Positions 22,967 through 30,669 of a stretch of DNA of 32,794 nucleotides are shown here, in pieces. The stretch is taken from assembly GCA_947177175.1 (NCBI GenBank), contig CAMWTK010000024.1:1-32794 (forward strand), given 5' to 3'. Every line of letters starts with the position of its first letter. Position 1 is the first letter of the stretch. Source of the DNA: an uncultured Treponema sp. GTDB lineage: Bacteria; Spirochaetota; Spirochaetia; Treponematales; Treponemataceae. The translations under genes and the position numbers were made by a program. The notes under the pieces are model-generated. The model did no database searches. It was not told where the DNA came from and saw nothing but the letters and a program-made list of their open reading frames with translations.

Positions 22967-23019
22967 GCTGCGCTTTGCCGCGGGGCGGTGTTCATGCGCG
23001 CTGCGGCAGGGAAGTTTTT

Positions 23020-23634
23020 TTGGAACTGTGCATACGTTCGGTAAAGCAGGTCGGGACGGACTGCGTGGAAATCACCAGTCTTGACGGATCTGCTTTTTTT
23101 GTGCGCCTTTCGTACCTGCGCGCCGTTTCTCCCGCTGCCGTGTGCGACGGCGCGGTGTTTGCCGACGAGCAGGCGGACGATATTATCCGTGCGGGGCAGG
23201 CGTTCGTCGTGGAGAAAAAATGCGAGTCGCTCCTTGCGCGGTGCGAGCAGTGCCGCGCGGGGCTTGAGCGCAAAATGCGGCAGAAAGGCTTTGACAAGGA
23301 GCCGGTCGCGTATGCATTGGATTACTTGGAGCGCAGGCAGTTTTTGGACGATGCCCGGTTTGCCGCCGCATGGCTGCACAGTCATGCCGTGTCAAAGTGC
23401 CAGGGGCGCGCGCGGCTTGCGGGCGAATTGGCGGCCCGCGGGATTAGCCGGGAGATTGCCGCCGCCGCATTGGACACGTTTTTTGCCGAATACGACGAAG
23501 CCGCGCTGTGCCGCAAGGCAGTCGCAAAGGCAATCCGTGCCGGGCGGAGCGGCGACAAGCTGGTAAAATACCTGCTGGACAGCGGCTTTTCCTACCGGCT
23601 GATCCGGGCGCAGCTGGAACAGGGCGAGCCGTAA
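23020..23634 (+). CDS. recX: RecX regulator of RecA
   Basis: RecX binds and limits RecA filaments. The three-helix repeats are visible: CESLLARCEQCRAGLERKMRQKGFDKEPVAYALDYLERRQFLDDARFAAAWLHSHAVSKCQGRARLAGELAARGISREIAAAAL, then the third-repeat region ending DSGFSYRLIRAQLE. No ATG is available. The TTG at 23020 (LELCIRSV) has AGGGAAG five bases upstream and gives 204 residues, so I prefer it over the TTG at 22975. It probably reads through from rpsI. The mixed ribosomal/recombination operon is unusual but plausible. Confidence 0.85.
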   Translation: MELCIRSVKQVGTDCVEITSLDGSAFFVRLSYLRAVSPAAVCDGAVFADEQADDIIRAGQAFVVEKKCESLLARCEQCRAGLERKMRQKGFDKEPVAYALDYLERRQFLDDARFAAAWLHSHAVSKCQGRARLAGELAARGISREIAAAALDTFFAEYDEAALCRKAVAKAIRAGRSGDKLVKYLLDSGFSYRLIRAQLEQGEP

Positions 23635-23640
23635 CCGTCT

Positions 23641-23663
23641 GCGGAAAGGGAAAGCCGCTTTTT
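23641..23663 (+). terminator. Weak terminator after recX
   Basis: GCGG (23641-23644) can pair with CCGC (23655-23658), followed by TTTTT. The stem is only four bp, so this is tentative. Confidence 0.35.
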
Positions 23664-23674
23664 GCGGGCGTGTC

Positions 23675-24658
23675 TTACCAAGAAAAATAGTATGCCGGAT
23701 ACGAGAGTGCCGCGCGCTCAAGGTGCTTGGCGAGCGCGTCCGTGCCGAGCGTGCGCGAAAGGATGTTCCCGAACAGCGACGAGAACGTCTCTTTGTATTC
23801 GTATAAGAATTCTTCAACGTCGCTGTCTTCGAGCGATTCGTCCGCTTTCATGCGTTCGAGTGCTTCGTCAAAGGTGCATACGCCGTCAATCAGCCCGTGC
23901 CGTGCCGCCATGGTGGTGGTGTAGATGCTGCCGTCGGCGAGCGTCCGCACGTCTTCAACCGCCATGTTCCGGCTCTGCGCGACAATGCCGACAAACTGCT
24001 CGTAGGCTTCGTCGGCGATTGCCTGCATGATTGCCTCTTGCTCTTCGGTGAGCGGCTCGTCAATGTTGAGCATGGTCTTGTTCCTGCCCGCGTGGAATGT
24101 CTTTGTCTTGATGCCGATGTTTTTCAGCAGTTCCGTCGCGTCAATGCTGCTGCCGAAAATCACGCCGATTGAGCCGGTCAGCCCGTTGCGGTTGCCGAAA
24201 ATCTTGTCCGCCGCGCATGAGATATAGTAGCCGCCGCTTGCGGACATCTGCGTGATGTAGGCGTAGACGGGGCGGCCGGTCGATTCCTTGTAGTCAAGGA
24301 GCGCGAGATACGCTTCGTCGGACTGGTAGACGCTGCCGCCGGGCGTGTCGAGGTTCAGCATGATGCCCGTGTTGTGCGGGTCGTCCTTGAGGGCGGCAAT
24401 CGTGTCCAGCAGCCATTCCTGGTTGTACGTGCGCGTCGCTTCGGCAATCGTGCCCGTAACGTACAGCCGCGCGATGTAATCGGACTGCGGGAAGAACGCT
24501 TTTCGCCCGGCCGTGCTGCCGAATGAGATGCCGAACGCCCGCGGCAGTGCGGGGGCGTAGTCTGAGCGGGGGCTAAAGAGCGAAAGCACCGCGCCCGCAA
24601 CGGCAATAATGACGATGATGATAAAGACGATAAGTCCGCTCGTGTTTGTTCGTTTCAT
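23675..24658 (-). CDS. sppA: Signal peptide peptidase SppA
   Basis: The 327-residue membrane-anchored serine protease is of the short (36K) type. It has one N-terminal transmembrane helix (about 8-30), then the protease domain with LDTPGGSVYQSDEAY and the nucleophile Ser141 in SASGGYYI. LTGSIGVIFGS follows, then the general base Lys194 in HAGRNKTM, 53 residues later, close to the B. subtilis SppA spacing. It degrades leftover signal peptides. ATG at 24658 overlaps the DUF975 stop by 4 bp. Confidence 0.92.
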   Translation of the reverse strand: MKRTNTSGLIVFIIIVIIAVAGAVLSLFSPRSDYAPALPRAFGISFGSTAGRKAFFPQSDYIARLYVTGTIAEATRTYNQEWLLDTIAALKDDPHNTGIMLNLDTPGGSVYQSDEAYLALLDYKESTGRPVYAYITQMSASGGYYISCAADKIFGNRNGLTGSIGVIFGSSIDATELLKNIGIKTKTFHAGRNKTMLNIDEPLTEEQEAIMQAIADEAYEQFVGIVAQSRNMAVEDVRTLADGSIYTTTMAARHGLIDGVCTFDEALERMKADESLEDSDVEEFLYEYKETFSSLFGNILSRTLGTDALAKHLERAALSYPAYYFSW

Positions 24659-25362
24659 ACTGTTTTGTCTTCTCTTGGCGCAAAGTCGGCGGGCGAAAGC
24701 ACGTTGGTGGCAATCGCCATGTTCTTGAGCGCGAAATAGGCGTTCAAAAATGAGGTGTTCATATACGGCGCGAGCCACAGAGTGCCGATGCCGCAGGAAA
24801 GCGCGCAGAGGATCGCCCATCCCAAAAAGCTGAGTCGCATGACGAACAGGTCGCCCTTGTGTCCGCGCGTGAGGAGCTTGCTGATGTGCATTGCCTTGCG
24901 CACGCCGATGTCGGGATATTCGGCAAGCACGAAAGGCATCTGCGAGTAGGCGATTGCCTTGACGATGCCCGGAATGACGAACAGCAGCGACCAGAGGAAC
25001 GTCCACAGGACGAACCACAGCCCGCCAAGCGCGCCCGACAGCCAAAAGGAAAGCCCGTGCAGGAAGTCGTCAAAGGTCGCTTTGCCGTCCGTGCGGGCAA
25101 GCCGCAGGTAGACGTGCGTCTGCGCAAGGCGGAGTATGCCCGCCATTGCCACGCAGATGAGGGAAATCGCCAGCGCGCTGCCCCGGTAGACGATGTACCA
25201 TGATCCTGCCACGGCGGTCTCCGTGCGCGCGCCGCCCAGGTGATTGAGCGTCTTGATCAGCGACAGCAGCACGAGTACGATGAGCGTCATCACCACGGGA
25301 AACGCCCACCTGCCGCGCAGCTGCATGCGCGCGGTTTCTTTGTAGGTTATGCGGTCAAACAT
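24655..25362 (-). CDS. DUF975-type integral membrane protein
   Basis: The 235-residue protein has about five to six hydrophobic helices. The family core FVIPGIVKAIAYSQMPFVLAEYPDIGVRKAMHISKLLTRGHKGDLFVMRLSFLGW matches DUF975 membrane proteins, whose function is unknown. It overlaps the CYTH gene by 8 bp upstream and sppA by 4 bp downstream, so all three are translated as a unit. Confidence 0.82.
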   Translation of the reverse strand: MFDRITYKETARMQLRGRWAFPVVMTLIVLVLLSLIKTLNHLGGARTETAVAGSWYIVYRGSALAISLICVAMAGILRLAQTHVYLRLARTDGKATFDDFLHGLSFWLSGALGGLWFVLWTFLWSLLFVIPGIVKAIAYSQMPFVLAEYPDIGVRKAMHISKLLTRGHKGDLFVMRLSFLGWAILCALSCGIGTLWLAPYMNTSFLNAYFALKNMAIATNVLSPADFAPREDKTV

Positions 25363-25924
25363 GATTGCCTCCTGCCGCTTCCCGCAGCAGATCGCGGTAG
25401 TAACGGCTTTCTATTTTTTCGGCAGGAACGCCCGCCCGTGCGAGCAACGTCCTCAGCCGTTCCTGTATGCGTCCGACTGTCTCCGCGTCGTCCGTCTGCG
25501 AAAGCAGTTCGATCTCAAGGAAGTCGCCCAGCGGCGGAACGGCGCACAGCTCGAACAGCGCGCCGTCGTGCCGCCACTGCATGGCGCGTTTGGTCTTGGT
25601 GAGCGTGACGGAAAAGCCGCTGTCGGCAAGCAGTGATTCCACCACCTCGCGCGCGGAAATCGTACATTCCTGCTCGTCGTTCACTTCGGTTGCCGTGCCG
25701 TCTGTCGTCGTGCGTCGTTCCTTGCGCTTGTATGTCAGCAGGATACGCTCGCCGTCTGCGGACGATTCGGTGCGGATACGCGCGGTGACGGTCGCTTCCC
25801 CGCGCCGCAGGGCATAGTAGGTGTCGTGCTTTTCGACCGTGCCGCAGAACGCGGCAAAACCGTTGAGCGCGGCGGTGACGGCTTCGCGGTCGTCCACGTG
25901 CGCTTTCAGCTCGATTTCGTACAT
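25355..25924 (-). CDS. CYTH-domain phosphatase/cyclase-like protein
   Basis: The 189-residue protein starts MYEIELKAHV, the ExExK signature of CYTH enzymes (CyaB-like adenylate cyclase, thiamine triphosphatase, inorganic triphosphatase). Further tunnel residues are seen in KHDTYYAL, TARIRTE, ILLTYKRKER, VNDEQEC, LEIELL and ESRYYRDLL. CYTH enzymes act on triphosphates with divalent metals; the actual substrate cannot be told from sequence. It is the first gene of the CYTH-DUF975-sppA operon. It has an extended -10 (TGC-TATCAT) six bases before the ATG and no Shine-Dalgarno. Confidence 0.88.
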   Translation of the reverse strand: MYEIELKAHVDDREAVTAALNGFAAFCGTVEKHDTYYALRRGEATVTARIRTESSADGERILLTYKRKERRTTTDGTATEVNDEQECTISAREVVESLLADSGFSVTLTKTKRAMQWRHDGALFELCAVPPLGDFLEIELLSQTDDAETVGRIQERLRTLLARAGVPAEKIESRYYRDLLREAAGGNHV

Positions 25925-25930
25925 ACCGGC

Positions 25931-25963
25931 ATGATAGCATATTTTTTCGCTTTGTGGTACACT
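25931..25963. promoter_or_regulatory. Divergent extended -10 promoters, both leaderless type
   Basis: Leftward: TGC-TATCAT (TATCAT 25936-25931), six bases before the CYTH ATG (25924). Rightward: TGG-TACACT (TACACT 25958-25963), six bases before the epimerase ATG (25970). Both lack clear -35 boxes and Shine-Dalgarno sequences. Confidence 0.5.
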
Positions 25964-25969
25964 TTGCGC

Positions 25970-26893
25970 ATGACGATTACGCTGAAAAATACGAAATATG
26001 AGGCCGTCCTGAGTACGCACGGTGCGGAGCTGACCGCATTGCGCGGCGCGGACGGCACGCAGTATGTGTTTGAGGGACCGGAAAGCGTGTGGAAATACCA
26101 CGCACCGGTGCTTTTTCCGCACGTGGGCAGGATCAAGGACGGATTCTACACCTGGCAGGGCAAGGAATACCATCTGGTGAACAACGGCATGAGCCGCGAC
26201 ATGGAGCATAGCGTTACCGAGCAGAGCGATACGGCGGTGACGTTCGTGCTGACCGAGAACGCGGAGACCGCCGACAAATTCCCGTGGAAGTTCTCCCTCA
26301 AGACGCACTACGCGCTGACCGATGACGGGCTGGTTTTTACGACCACCGTGACGAACACCGACACGACGACGATGTATTTCAGTCTCGGCTCGCACACGGC
26401 ATTCTGCTGCCCGCGCAACACCGACCCAGCGGGCACGACCAACGCCGACTATCAGTATGAGTTTGAGCAGCGTGAGCCGCTGTCGGCGGTGCTGCTGAAC
26501 GATGCCGCGCAGCTTGCGGCGGACGAAGACGGCACTGCGCCCTGCACTAGACCGTATGGCGAAAAAGACGCGGGCATTATCCCGATCGGCGCGGACGGAT
26601 TCGGCAACGGGCATTTCTTCACGCGCTTTTCGTCGGCATGGGTGGGGCTGCGCAACAAGAAAGACGGCTCGCTCGTCAAGGTGAACTGCGCGGGCTATCC
26701 GTATCTCATGGTATGGCAGGGCGGCAATGGTGCTGACGGCGCGGCGGGCAACGGATTCAACTGCATTGAGCCGTGGTACGGCACTGCCGACGCGGAGAAC
26801 ACCGACCACGCCTGGGAACACAAGAGCGGACTGATTGCGCTCGCGCCGGGCGCGTCGTTCACCGCCGACCAGTCGATTATAATAGAAAGATAA
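25970..26893 (+). CDS. Aldose 1-epimerase family protein
   Basis: The 307-residue galactose-mutarotase-like protein resembles the LacX/YihR branch. It has VLSTHGAELTALRGADGTQYVFEG, APVLFPHVGRIKDG, NNGMSRDMEH, FSLGSHTAFCCP (the catalytic His region) and the C-terminal NCIEPWYG with the catalytic Glu. It interconverts the anomers of aldoses, but substrate specificity is unclear. The ATG at 25970 begins the family match. No Shine-Dalgarno is visible and a -10 lies six bases upstream. Confidence 0.85.
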   Translation: MTITLKNTKYEAVLSTHGAELTALRGADGTQYVFEGPESVWKYHAPVLFPHVGRIKDGFYTWQGKEYHLVNNGMSRDMEHSVTEQSDTAVTFVLTENAETADKFPWKFSLKTHYALTDDGLVFTTTVTNTDTTTMYFSLGSHTAFCCPRNTDPAGTTNADYQYEFEQREPLSAVLLNDAAQLAADEDGTAPCTRPYGEKDAGIIPIGADGFGNGHFFTRFSSAWVGLRNKKDGSLVKVNCAGYPYLMVWQGGNGADGAAGNGFNCIEPWYGTADAENTDHAWEHKSGLIALAPGASFTADQSIIIER

Positions 26894-26905
26894 CGTCAAA
26901 CGCGA

Positions 26906-27898
26906 TTAGTGCGCTTCTGCCTGCATGTCTTGCGGGCACTGCGCAAAATACGCGCGCACGCGCTCGCGGCTTTGGTCGGGCGTGGCTGCGTTGAGCATCT
27001 GCGTCTTGAACCAGTGCGCAAAAGTAACGTTGTCGCAGAAATAAGAAAAGAACCGTTGCAGCCGCGTCCGGTGGAATTCGGGCGGCTGGCATTCCTCCAC
27101 ATCGTCAATAAAGGCGAGCGCGACCTGCTCAAGGTTGACGTTCGGACATGCGCCGCGCAGTTCGGCAAAAATCCACGGTTTCTGTGCGGCAGCCCGCGCG
27201 ATCATCACGCCGCTTGCATGGGGTGCGGCAGCGCGGGCGAGCGCGTAGCTTGCCCGGTCGCAGACGTTGCCGTTCAGAATGACGGGGATGTTCCCGCCGT
27301 AGCGCACGGCAAGGCGTTCTACGTAGTCCCAGCGCGGCGGGCGGCGGTACTTTTCTTTTTGGGTGCGCGGGTGGAGCGTGAGCAGTTGCACCCCCTCGCC
27401 GACGAGCATGTCGCAGAAGGCAAAGAAGCCGTCGTCGGTAAAATCCTCCGCGCCGAGCCGCAGCTTGACCGAAAGCCGTTTTTCGCGCGCGCCGTCCTTT
27501 GCCGCGTTCGCGATTGCCGCCCGTACGCCGCGCACCATGGCGGCAGTCTCTGCCACCGGCTTGAGCATCCAGGCAATGCCCGCGCCCGTGCGGGCAATCT
27601 GCGGCGCGCAGCAGCCCATGTTCAGGTCAATGCCGATGCCTTCGCGCCCGGCAAGCAATGCGGCGGCGCGCACGAGGGATTCCGCCTTGTTCCCTGTCAG
27701 CTGCCACACGATTTTGTCCGGCTCAGGACCGTTCATCAGGTAGTATGGTTCCCACTGTCCGCCCGCGAGCAGCGACGGCGCGTGTATCATTTCCGTCACG
27801 TACTCGTCGCAGCCGCCAAAACGCGCCACGGCACGGCGGAACGCCTCATGGCTCACCGTCGCCATGGGCGCGAGCATCAGCCTGCCGTTGTCGCTCAC
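26906..27898 (-). CDS. tRNA-dihydrouridine synthase family protein
   Basis: The 330-residue flavoprotein is of the Dus family. It has LAPMATVSHEAFRRAVARFGG, TEMIHA, VWQLTGN, IDLNMGCCAPQI (the conserved Cys, with an unusual second Cys where Pro is common), VKLRLG, LLTLHPRTQKEKYRRPPRWDYV, VILNGNV and MIARAA. It reduces uridines in the tRNA D-loop using FMN and NADPH. The start is GTG at 27898, sharing GTGA with the mrp stop, so it is coupled to mrp. Which Dus subgroup it belongs to is not decided here. Confidence 0.88.
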   Translation of the reverse strand: MSDNGRLMLAPMATVSHEAFRRAVARFGGCDEYVTEMIHAPSLLAGGQWEPYYLMNGPEPDKIVWQLTGNKAESLVRAAALLAGREGIGIDLNMGCCAPQIARTGAGIAWMLKPVAETAAMVRGVRAAIANAAKDGAREKRLSVKLRLGAEDFTDDGFFAFCDMLVGEGVQLLTLHPRTQKEKYRRPPRWDYVERLAVRYGGNIPVILNGNVCDRASYALARAAAPHASGVMIARAAAQKPWIFAELRGACPNVNLEQVALAFIDDVEECQPPEFHRTRLQRFFSYFCDNVTFAHWFKTQMLNAATPDQSRERVRAYFAQCPQDMQAEAH

Positions 27899-28722
27899 AG
27901 TTTTTCGATCAGCGCGGCGGCGGCATCAAGGTATTCCGCGTCCAGCGTTTCGATGTCGCCCTCGTCCACCGCGCGGGAAAATCCCTCGCTCATCGGAATG
28001 CGCGCCAGCACGGGCAGCCCGTAGTCCTGTGCAATGCCGTTGATATTGCTTTCGCCGAACAGGTAGATGTCCTTGCCGCAGTCCGGGCATTTGAGGTAGC
28101 TCATGTTCTCGATCAGCCCGATAATCGGGATCTTCATCGTCTCCGCCATTCTGACCGCTTTCTCCACGATGACGCGCACCAGCTGCTGCGGCGAGGAGAC
28201 GACGACAATGCCGTCCACGGGAAGCGACTGGAATACCGTGAGCGGCACGTCGCCCGTTCCCGGCGGCATGTCCACGAACATGAAGTCCACGTTGTCCCAC
28301 ACCACGTCCGTCCAGAACTGCCTGACCGCTCCCGCGATGACCGGCCCGCGCCACAGGACGGGATCGGTCTCATGCTCCAGCAGGAAATTCATGCTCATCA
28401 GCTGCACGCCGCCGCGCGACTTGACCGGGTAAATCGCCCCGCTCTTGTCGCCCAACGCTTTTTCGCCCTCTACGCCGAACGCCGTGGGAATCGACGGCCC
28501 GGTAATGTCCGCGTCGAGCACCGCACAGCGGAAGCCGCGCTTTGTCAGCTTTGCCGCGAGCAGCGACGTGACGAGCGACTTTCCCACGCCGCCCTTGCCG
28601 CTCACAATGCCGATGACCTTCCCGACCCGGCTGCCCTCCCGCAGCCGCGCCCGCAAATCCTTCTTCGCGCACGCCGAAGCGCAGGAATCGCAGTCATGCG
28701 TGCAAGTTTCGTTCGTATTCAT
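27895..28722 (-). CDS. mrp: Mrp/NBP35-family Fe-S carrier ATPase
   Basis: The 275-residue P-loop ATPase moves iron-sulfur clusters to target proteins. It has the deviant Walker A GKGGVGKS (about 40-47), an N-terminal Cys-rich stretch (CTHDCDSCASAC), DADITGPS, FMFVDMPPGTGDV and the cluster-binding C-P-D-C (LKCPDCGKDI). The N-terminal cysteines are the NBP35-like form. ATG 28722 lies behind GAGGTG. A good promoter precedes it. Confidence 0.93.
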   Translation of the reverse strand: MNTNETCTHDCDSCASACAKKDLRARLREGSRVGKVIGIVSGKGGVGKSLVTSLLAAKLTKRGFRCAVLDADITGPSIPTAFGVEGEKALGDKSGAIYPVKSRGGVQLMSMNFLLEHETDPVLWRGPVIAGAVRQFWTDVVWDNVDFMFVDMPPGTGDVPLTVFQSLPVDGIVVVSSPQQLVRVIVEKAVRMAETMKIPIIGLIENMSYLKCPDCGKDIYLFGESNINGIAQDYGLPVLARIPMSEGFSRAVDEGDIETLDAEYLDAAAALIEKL

Positions 28723-28750
28723 ACGCACCTCTGTCAACCGTTCTTGCAGT

Positions 28751-28779
28751 AGGATACCCAATAAATCGCCCCCTGTCAA
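28751..28779 (-). promoter_or_regulatory. Promoter of mrp-dus
   Basis: On the minus strand, TTGACA (28779-28774), a 17-bp spacer and TATCCT (28756-28751) precede a 28-nt leader with Shine-Dalgarno. Confidence 0.75.
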
Positions 28780-28805
28780 AGGAAAAATGCGCGGGGGCAG
28801 TCGAG

Positions 28806-29078
28806 CTATACGAGGGCAATGGAGACGCGCTTGCCCAATGCGCGGGCAAAACGTTCTATGGTAGAGATAGATGTGTTGAATGCGGGGTCGAGCGCGTTGT
28901 CCACGGCGGAGCGCGTGGTGTGCATTCGTTCGGCAACGGCTGATTTTGAGAGCTTCTGTTTTTTCATTTCCTGCCTGAGCTGTGCGGCGATTATTTTTTT
29001 TGCCGCCAGTTCCTGCGCCTCATCATACAGGTTCTGTTCCTGCATGAATTCCGCAAAATTCTGTCCGAGTCCGTTCAT
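28806..29078 (-). CDS. HigA-like XRE antitoxin
   Basis: The 90-residue protein has an HTH in KKQKLSKSAVAERMHTTRSAVDNALDPAFNTSISTIERFARALGK, typical of the antitoxin paired with RelE/HigB-type toxins. A GGAGG lies eight bases before the ATG, inside the toxin gene. Its ATG overlaps the toxin stop by 4 bp. It should bind the toxin and the shared promoter. Confidence 0.88.
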   Translation of the reverse strand: MNGLGQNFAEFMQEQNLYDEAQELAAKKIIAAQLRQEMKKQKLSKSAVAERMHTTRSAVDNALDPAFNTSISTIERFARALGKRVSIALV

Positions 29079-29428
29079 TGCTGTTGCCTCCGGTAATCTT
29101 TCAGTCTGTTCCGTGCGGTCTCCAGTTCTTCGGGCGGTGTCTTCTGCGACTTTTTCTTGAAAGCGTGCAGCAATACCAGTTTTCCGCCGTCCACGGTGAA
29201 GAACACGCGGCATATTCCGTCGGTAATCGTGGAGCGTATTTCCCACAGGTCGCGCTCCATTTTCCGGCACAGGGGCAATCCGAGCGGAAAGCCCTGCTGC
29301 ACGGCAAAGATGTCCGCGCCGACTTCGCGCCGGTCGTCTTTCGTGAGCGCGAGCAGGAACGCCCGGCACGGCTGCTGCCCGTTTTCGGTCGCATAAAAGA
29401 ATGCTTCCAGTGGTTCTGTCCGCTCCAT
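29075..29428 (-). CDS. HigB/RelE-family toxin
   Basis: The 117-residue toxin matches the phage-derived Gp49/HigB-like RelE branch: EPLEAFFYATENG, LALTKDDRREVGADIFAVQQGFPLGLPLCRKMERDLWEIRSTITDGICRVFFTVDGGKLVLLHAFKKKSQKTPPEELETARNRLKDY. It is a probable mRNA interferase acting on ribosomes. The toxin gene comes first, as in HigBA and unlike RelBE. The ATG at 29428 was chosen because the family match starts there. A TACAAT ends six bases upstream and there is no Shine-Dalgarno, while the antitoxin has a strong one. Confidence 0.9.
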   Translation of the reverse strand: MERTEPLEAFFYATENGQQPCRAFLLALTKDDRREVGADIFAVQQGFPLGLPLCRKMERDLWEIRSTITDGICRVFFTVDGGKLVLLHAFKKKSQKTPPEELETARNRLKDYRRQQQ

Positions 29429-29434
29429 GAACGG

Positions 29435-29463
29435 ATTGTATATTATGTTGTGCAGTCTGTCAA
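29435..29463 (-). promoter_or_regulatory. Promoter of the HigBA-like operon, leaderless for the toxin
   Basis: On the minus strand, TTGACA (29463-29458), a 17-bp spacer and TACAAT (29440-29435) are followed by six bases (CCGTTC) and the toxin ATG. Confidence 0.75.
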
Positions 29464-29496
29464 ATATATTCCCGTCGCTGTGCGATGCGGGAATGC

Positions 29497-30546
29497 TCAT
29501 TCCCTGCTGACAATCTGCGCCTTTATCGCCTCAAGGGCTTTGAGGTCGGCGATGGCGGTGGCGAGGGGGCTGAGCAGCGGGGCGGTGCCGTCGAGGAAAT
29601 CGACGGCGTTCTGCACCATGTTCGCAAAGTAGCCGGTCTTTTTGGGCAGGCGGACGGACGGGGCGGCGGCGAGCGATCGGAAGCCGGTGTACAGCTTGCT
29701 TTCCTGTGCCGAATAGAACTTGGCAAAGCCGTTCCCGATGCAGATTCTGCCGGTCGTGCCGAGGATGTCAACGGCGAACGCGAAAAAGCGGCTGCGCCCG
29801 CTCATCGTGACGGTCACTTCGGGGCAGGCGGGGAGCGCGTAGCGGGCGGTAAAGTTGCGCACGTCGCCTTTTTCGTCGCGGCAGATGCCGCTCACGGCGG
29901 GCGCGGGCAGCAGCGGTTCGCTTTTGTCGCGTGGCGGTTGGCAGAAATCTTCCAGTAAAAACTGCACGATGTCGATCAGGTGCGTGCCGTCGTGGAGCAG
30001 GCTGTATGCGCCGTCGCTTTCGTGCGCCGCGCTGTAAATGCGCAGCCCGGAGAACAAGTCCGCGCGCAGCAGCTGGAGGTCGCCGATACGGTGCATGAAG
30101 TCCTTGGCGGCGCGCCAGTCGCGGGCAAAGCGGCGTTCGTGGTTCACCATGACGGGCACGGCATAGTCGCGCGCGCAGTCGGCGATGTCCTGCGCCTGTT
30201 CGCTGGTGAGCGCGACGGGCTTTTCAAGGATGACGAGACGCGGCTTTGCCCGGATTGCCTTGATGCATTCGTCCTTGTGCGCGTCCTCATTGACGGCGAC
30301 GGTCACGATGTCCGGCACACCGGCGGCGTACAGCTCGTCGCTCGTGGCAAACACCCGCGCCCCCCGCACGTGCCGCTGCCACCGCGCCCGCCGCTCCCCG
30401 TCCGTGTCCGCCCCCGCAATGAGCCGGATGCGCCGGTTCGCCCGCAATGCCCCCGTATGCGCCGCCGGCTGCTCGCGCTTCCGGTCAAACCCCAACGTAA
30501 ACCCGATCCTTCCCGTGCCGACAATCGCGGCAGTATACTGCGTCAT
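29497..30546 (-). CDS. Gfo/Idh/MocA-family oxidoreductase
   Basis: The 349-residue NAD(P)-dependent dehydrogenase-like protein has an N-terminal Rossmann motif (AAIVGTGRIGFTLG), VTVAVNEDAHKDECIKAIRA, the diagnostic EKPVALT and VMVNHERRFARDWR. HDGTHLIDIVQFLL lies at the place of the usual G-G-x-H catalytic histidine region. The family oxidises or reduces sugars and inositols; the substrate cannot be told. The ATG at 30546 is where homology begins. GATAAT ends six bases upstream and no Shine-Dalgarno is seen. It is divergent from the pectinesterase, so it may act on the sugars released. Confidence 0.85.
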   Translation of the reverse strand: MTQYTAAIVGTGRIGFTLGFDRKREQPAAHTGALRANRRIRLIAGADTDGERRARWQRHVRGARVFATSDELYAAGVPDIVTVAVNEDAHKDECIKAIRAKPRLVILEKPVALTSEQAQDIADCARDYAVPVMVNHERRFARDWRAAKDFMHRIGDLQLLRADLFSGLRIYSAAHESDGAYSLLHDGTHLIDIVQFLLEDFCQPPRDKSEPLLPAPAVSGICRDEKGDVRNFTARYALPACPEVTVTMSGRSRFFAFAVDILGTTGRICIGNGFAKFYSAQESKLYTGFRSLAAAPSVRLPKKTGYFANMVQNAVDFLDGTAPLLSPLATAIADLKALEAIKAQIVSRE

Positions 30547-30552
30547 GTTCAG

Positions 30553-30558
30553 ATTATC
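30553..30558 (-). promoter_or_regulatory. -10 of the oxidoreductase gene, leaderless type
   Basis: GATAAT on the minus strand (30558-30553) ends six bases (CTGAAC) before the ATG. The -35 is not clear. Confidence 0.35.
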
Positions 30559-30597
30559 GGAACAACCAAGGCGGAACTGACCCAGAATTTCCCACCC

Positions 30598-30625
30598 TTG
30601 ATTTTTCCCCAAATCGTCTTATAAT
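30598..30625 (+). promoter_or_regulatory. Promoter of the pectinesterase gene
   Basis: TTGATT (30598-30603), a 16-bp spacer and TATAAT (30620-30625) precede a 45-nt leader ending in the Shine-Dalgarno AAGGAG (30659-30664). Confidence 0.75.
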
Positions 30626-30669
30626 AAAACTATTCGCATGAAACAGGCGTGTAAAGATAAGGAGTATCT

